From Prochilodus magdalenae (Eukaryota; Chordata; Actinopteri; Characiformes; Prochilodontidae), in assembly GCA_024036415.1 (NCBI GenBank), contig JAMWET010005075.1, positions 347,501 to 411,500 of the forward strand: a stretch of DNA of 64,000 nucleotides. Reading direction: 5' to 3'. This document shows positions 61,225 through 64,000 of this stretch, piece after piece; the first letter of the stretch is position 1, and the number at the start of each line of letters is the position of its first letter. The position numbers were made by a program, and so were the translations under genes. The notes beneath the pieces are model-generated. The model searched no databases. It was not told the origin of the DNA and saw nothing but the letters and a program-made list of their open reading frames with translations.

Positions 61225-61895
61225 CTCGTCATCAAAATAGCGGCACCCAGAAGAAAGTGTGGGGTTGCAGTGCTATTGGGAAGGAGGATACAGGTTATCA
61301 GGAACAACACATGATGATAAATGTAGACTGATATGGGGAATACTTACTGAGCTACACAAACAGAAGTAGTGTCTCTCAGTATGGCGTCAGGAGTTGTAGA
61401 GGTTCCTAATGGGGTCCTGAAATAATCCATCCCATGCATCTTCAATATTCTCACACAGACCCTACAGATTTTGCTGTGGGGGGGAAGTGAAGTGACACCA
61501 GCCCTCCTGATATGTGACGTGTGACTATAAACTGGTTGTCTCGGTGCTGACCACGGTGCCTCCACATGCGGATTCGTTGGTTGTCCCCTCCAAGGCAAAA
61601 GCGGGACTTGTCACTGAAGGCGACTCGCTGCCATTCGGAGTCACTCCATGACAGTCTGCTACACACCAGTGCAGTCTTTGGCGACGTTGACGTGGTGTTA
61701 AGGGCAGTCGTCTTAACGGTCTGTATGCGTGTAGTCCTGCAACCGCCTGCCAAGAATGACTCATGGAGGACATTACTGCTCAAATGTCCGCACTGGTGGC
61801 TGTTGGGTCAGTCGGATACAGCGATAAGGCTCGTCCTTGCTTACGTTCACAAGCACGACCGAGTGTGAAACTTGAATCACATGTCTCACAGTGTC
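61225..61895 (-). pseudogene. Decayed Tc1-like element, family T1 copy D
   Basis: Shares CTACACAAACAGAAGTAGTG, GAGGTTCCTAATGGGGTCCT-like and GGAGGACATTACTGCT sequence with copies A-C. A minus-strand frame gives SWSDSEWQRVAFSDKSRFCL then GGDNQRIRMWRHRGQ. This is the region around the first catalytic D of Tc1-like transposases (EW-x-x-V-x-FSDESRFCL), with E changed to K. The second and third catalytic regions are missing or scrambled. Confidence 0.75.
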
Positions 61896-62700
61896 AAATC
61901 TACCCACCACATGAATTTGATGATTAGAGGAGTGTTCTAAATCACATCGTGTGCTTTGCATCCAGTGTGAACTAACAGGCACCTCAGAGTGGTTCTGGAT
62001 TGCTATACTCATGTCTCCTCCAGTTCAGTTGGAGAGCATTCTTCAACAGTGATTTACTGTGTCTGGGCCCTTAGCACCCCTGTTCCCTCAGCGGTCCTCC
62101 TTGTTTGTCGGTGAGTGCTTGGCCTTAGGGTCTTAGGAGTCCAGCAGGAGAAGGGTCCATCAAATAGAAAATAACGCAGAGAGTGAATGAGCATGCGGAG
62201 AGCCTCATTAGAGCCCCTGATGGACAGGCTAGTATAGAATCTTTAGCTGCTGAGAGCGATAATAAGGAGGGTTAGATAAATGGCTTCGGGAGCTTTTGGC
62301 CACTATCCCCCAGTGCATAACTATTTGGACTGCTCTGTCAGATTGATGGGCACTGGATGTCAGGCCGACCGTAAGGCCACTTAGCTAACGTTAATGCTCT
62401 AACCCAAAGGGATACAGTGACAGTTCTCTAGCGTAGTGCACTTTAGGCAGTGCAATCATGTATAGTGGTCCACTGTAACGTGTAACGTAGGCAGACTGTG
62501 AGGTGTCCTTTCACACTGGCTCTTCTTTCAGCGTGAAGTGTGCTGCTGTAACTTTGGTGGTGGTGTGAAGGAAAGGCTTGGTCTTTCAGGTGATTTCAAC
62601 AGTACTGGGTGGAGACTGATATGGATAACACCTGAGGCCGTGTCCTCACGCTGGTACAGTTCTTGCACAAGCGGTGACCACAATTCAAAACAGTGCTCAG
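61896..62700 (+). other. abl2 intron 1, nothing recognised
   Basis: Unique-looking sequence between a dead transposon and the 27-mer array. Confidence 0.4.
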
Positions 62701-62705
62701 TTCCA

Positions 62706-63832
62706 AGCTAGTGGGTTATGGCTAATATCTGAAGCTAGTGGGTTACGGCTAATATCTGAAGCTTGTGGGTTACGGCTAATATCTGAAGCGAGTGGGTTAC
62801 GGCTAATATCTGAAGCTAGTGGGTTACGGCTAATATCTGAAGCTAGTGGGTTACGGCTAATATCTGAAGCTAGTGGGTTACGGCTAATATCTGAAGCTAG
62901 TGGGTTACGGCTAATATCTGAAGCTAGTGGGTTACGGCTAATATCTGAAGCTAGTGGGTTACGGCTAATATCTGAAACTAGTGGGTTACGGCTAATATCT
63001 GAAGCTAGTGGGTTACTGCTAATATCTGAAGCTAGTGGGTTACTGCTAATATCTGAAACTAGTGGGTTACGGCTAATATCTGAAGCTAGTGGGTTATGGC
63101 TAATATCTGAAGCTAGTGGGTTACTGCTAATATCTGAAACTAGTGGGTTACGGCTAATATCTGAAGCTAGTGGGTTACTGCTAATATCTGAAGCTAGTGG
63201 GTTACTGCTAATATCTGAAGCTAGTGGGTTACTGCTAATATCTGAAGCTAGTGGGTTATGGCTAATATCTGAAGCTAGTGGGTTATGGCTAATATCTGAA
63301 GCTAGTGGGTTATGGCTAATATCTGAAGCTAGTGGGTTATGGCTAATATCTGAAGCTAGTGGGTTATGGCTGATACCTGAAGCTAGTGGGTTATGGCTAA
63401 CATCTGAAGCTAGTGGGTTATGGCTAATATCTGAAGCTAGTGGGTTATGGCTGATACCTGAAGCTAGTGGGTTATGGCTAATATTTGAAGCTAGTGGGTT
63501 ATGGCTAACATCTGAAGCTAGTGGGTTATGGCTAACATCTGAAGCTAGTGGGTTATGGCTAACATCTGAAGCTAGTGGGTTATGGCTAATATCTGAAGCT
63601 AGTGGGTTATGGCTAATATCTGAAGCTAGTGGGTTATGGCTGATACCTGAAGCTAGTGGGTTATGGCTGATACCTGAAGCTAGTGGGTTATGGCTGATAC
63701 CTGAAGCTAGTGGGTTATGGCTAATATCTGAAGCTAGTGGGTTATGGCTAATATCTGAAGCTAGTGGGTTATGGCTAATAGCTGAAGAGAGCGGGTTATG
63801 GCTCATATCTGAAGCTAGTGGGTTATGGCTAG
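62706..63832. repeat. Minisatellite array, 27-bp unit
   Basis: About 41-42 copies of a 27-mer, AGCTAGTGGGTTA(C/T)GGCT followed by AATATCTGA. Variants form blocks: TTACGG units to about 63060, TTACTG units mixed in at 63011-63240, and TTATGG units from about 63240 to the end, some with GATACCTGA or AACATCTGA. The 27-base period keeps both strands open for 370-410 codons (SGLWLISEA; ASDISHNPL); these are not genes. Confidence 0.97.
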
Positions 63833-64000
63833 TAGTTGCTTATTTGGCTGAACGTAGAACCTGTAGGTGGGGTCTATGTGAAATCTACTCTGCTGCATGG
63901 TCTCACGTTGTGCTGTGAAACTCTGAGGCTTTGTCAACATGGATCAAGTAGTTCAAGTTTTACTAGGCCAGTGCTCATGTCAACTGGAGTGGCATTGTTT

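Noticed and set aside
62706..63832. GGGTTA in each 27-mer as an internal telomere repeat
   Set aside because: The hexamer occurs once per 27 bases in a fixed unrelated context, not as tandem TTAGGG, so it is not telomeric.
62674..63918. 414- and 369-codon frames (SGLWLISEA, ASDISHNPL)
   Set aside because: By-product of the 27-bp minisatellite; both strands are open for the same reason.

Overview
The window looks like ordinary nuclear DNA from a ray-finned fish. The genes are split by GT-AG introns. The spaces between exons are filled with decayed Tc1/mariner, hAT and LINE copies, tRNA-derived SINEs with the fish-type LINE tail, foldback elements and very abundant micro- and minisatellites. 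The repeat types suggest an otophysan (characin/catfish/knifefish/carp group), but I cannot fix the order or species from sequence alone.

Three protein-coding genes can be supported, all on the plus strand. (1) 1509-4400 holds the last four coding exons and 3' UTR of a kazrin-type (kazn) gene, encoding the final SAM domain and a serine-rich tail; its 5' part is outside the window. (2) About 10020-25950 is tmem51, with a likely non-coding first exon with CCAAT and TATA-like elements at about 10 kb and the whole 257-codon reading frame in two exons (22482-22825 and 23880-24309). KAZN and TMEM51 are also neighbours in human 1p36, which supports both calls. (3) 38560-39296 is a CpG-rich promoter and the first coding exon of abl2 (myristoylated 1b-type start, MGQQVGRVG). 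The rest of the window, at least 24.7 kb, is abl2 intron 1.

Layout: 1.5-4.4 kb kazn 3' end; 4.6-5.6 kb a 1-kb GATA/GACA array abutting a LINE fragment; 6.5-9.4 kb decayed Tc1 copies, one split by a SINE; 10-26 kb tmem51 and its long first intron; 26-38.5 kb intergenic DNA with a nearly complete but broken Tc1-like transposon (31675-33079) and several older ones; 39-64 kb abl2 intron 1, about 30 percent tandem repeat by my coordinates (a 3.3-kb 32/30-mer array, a CT-rich tract, a 25-mer array, a triplet-based array and a 27-mer array).

I found no bacterial-type operons, CRISPR arrays, rRNA or functional tRNA genes, and no clear evidence of a new biological system. The long open frames over the arrays result from repeat periods divisible by three, not genes. 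The best leads are structural: the size and layered history of the abl2 intron arrays, a direct duplication beside the largest array, a perfect 57-bp inverted repeat around a microsatellite cluster, a tandem repeat with one inverted member beside the putative tmem51 promoter, and a possible 97-codon upstream reading frame in tmem51.
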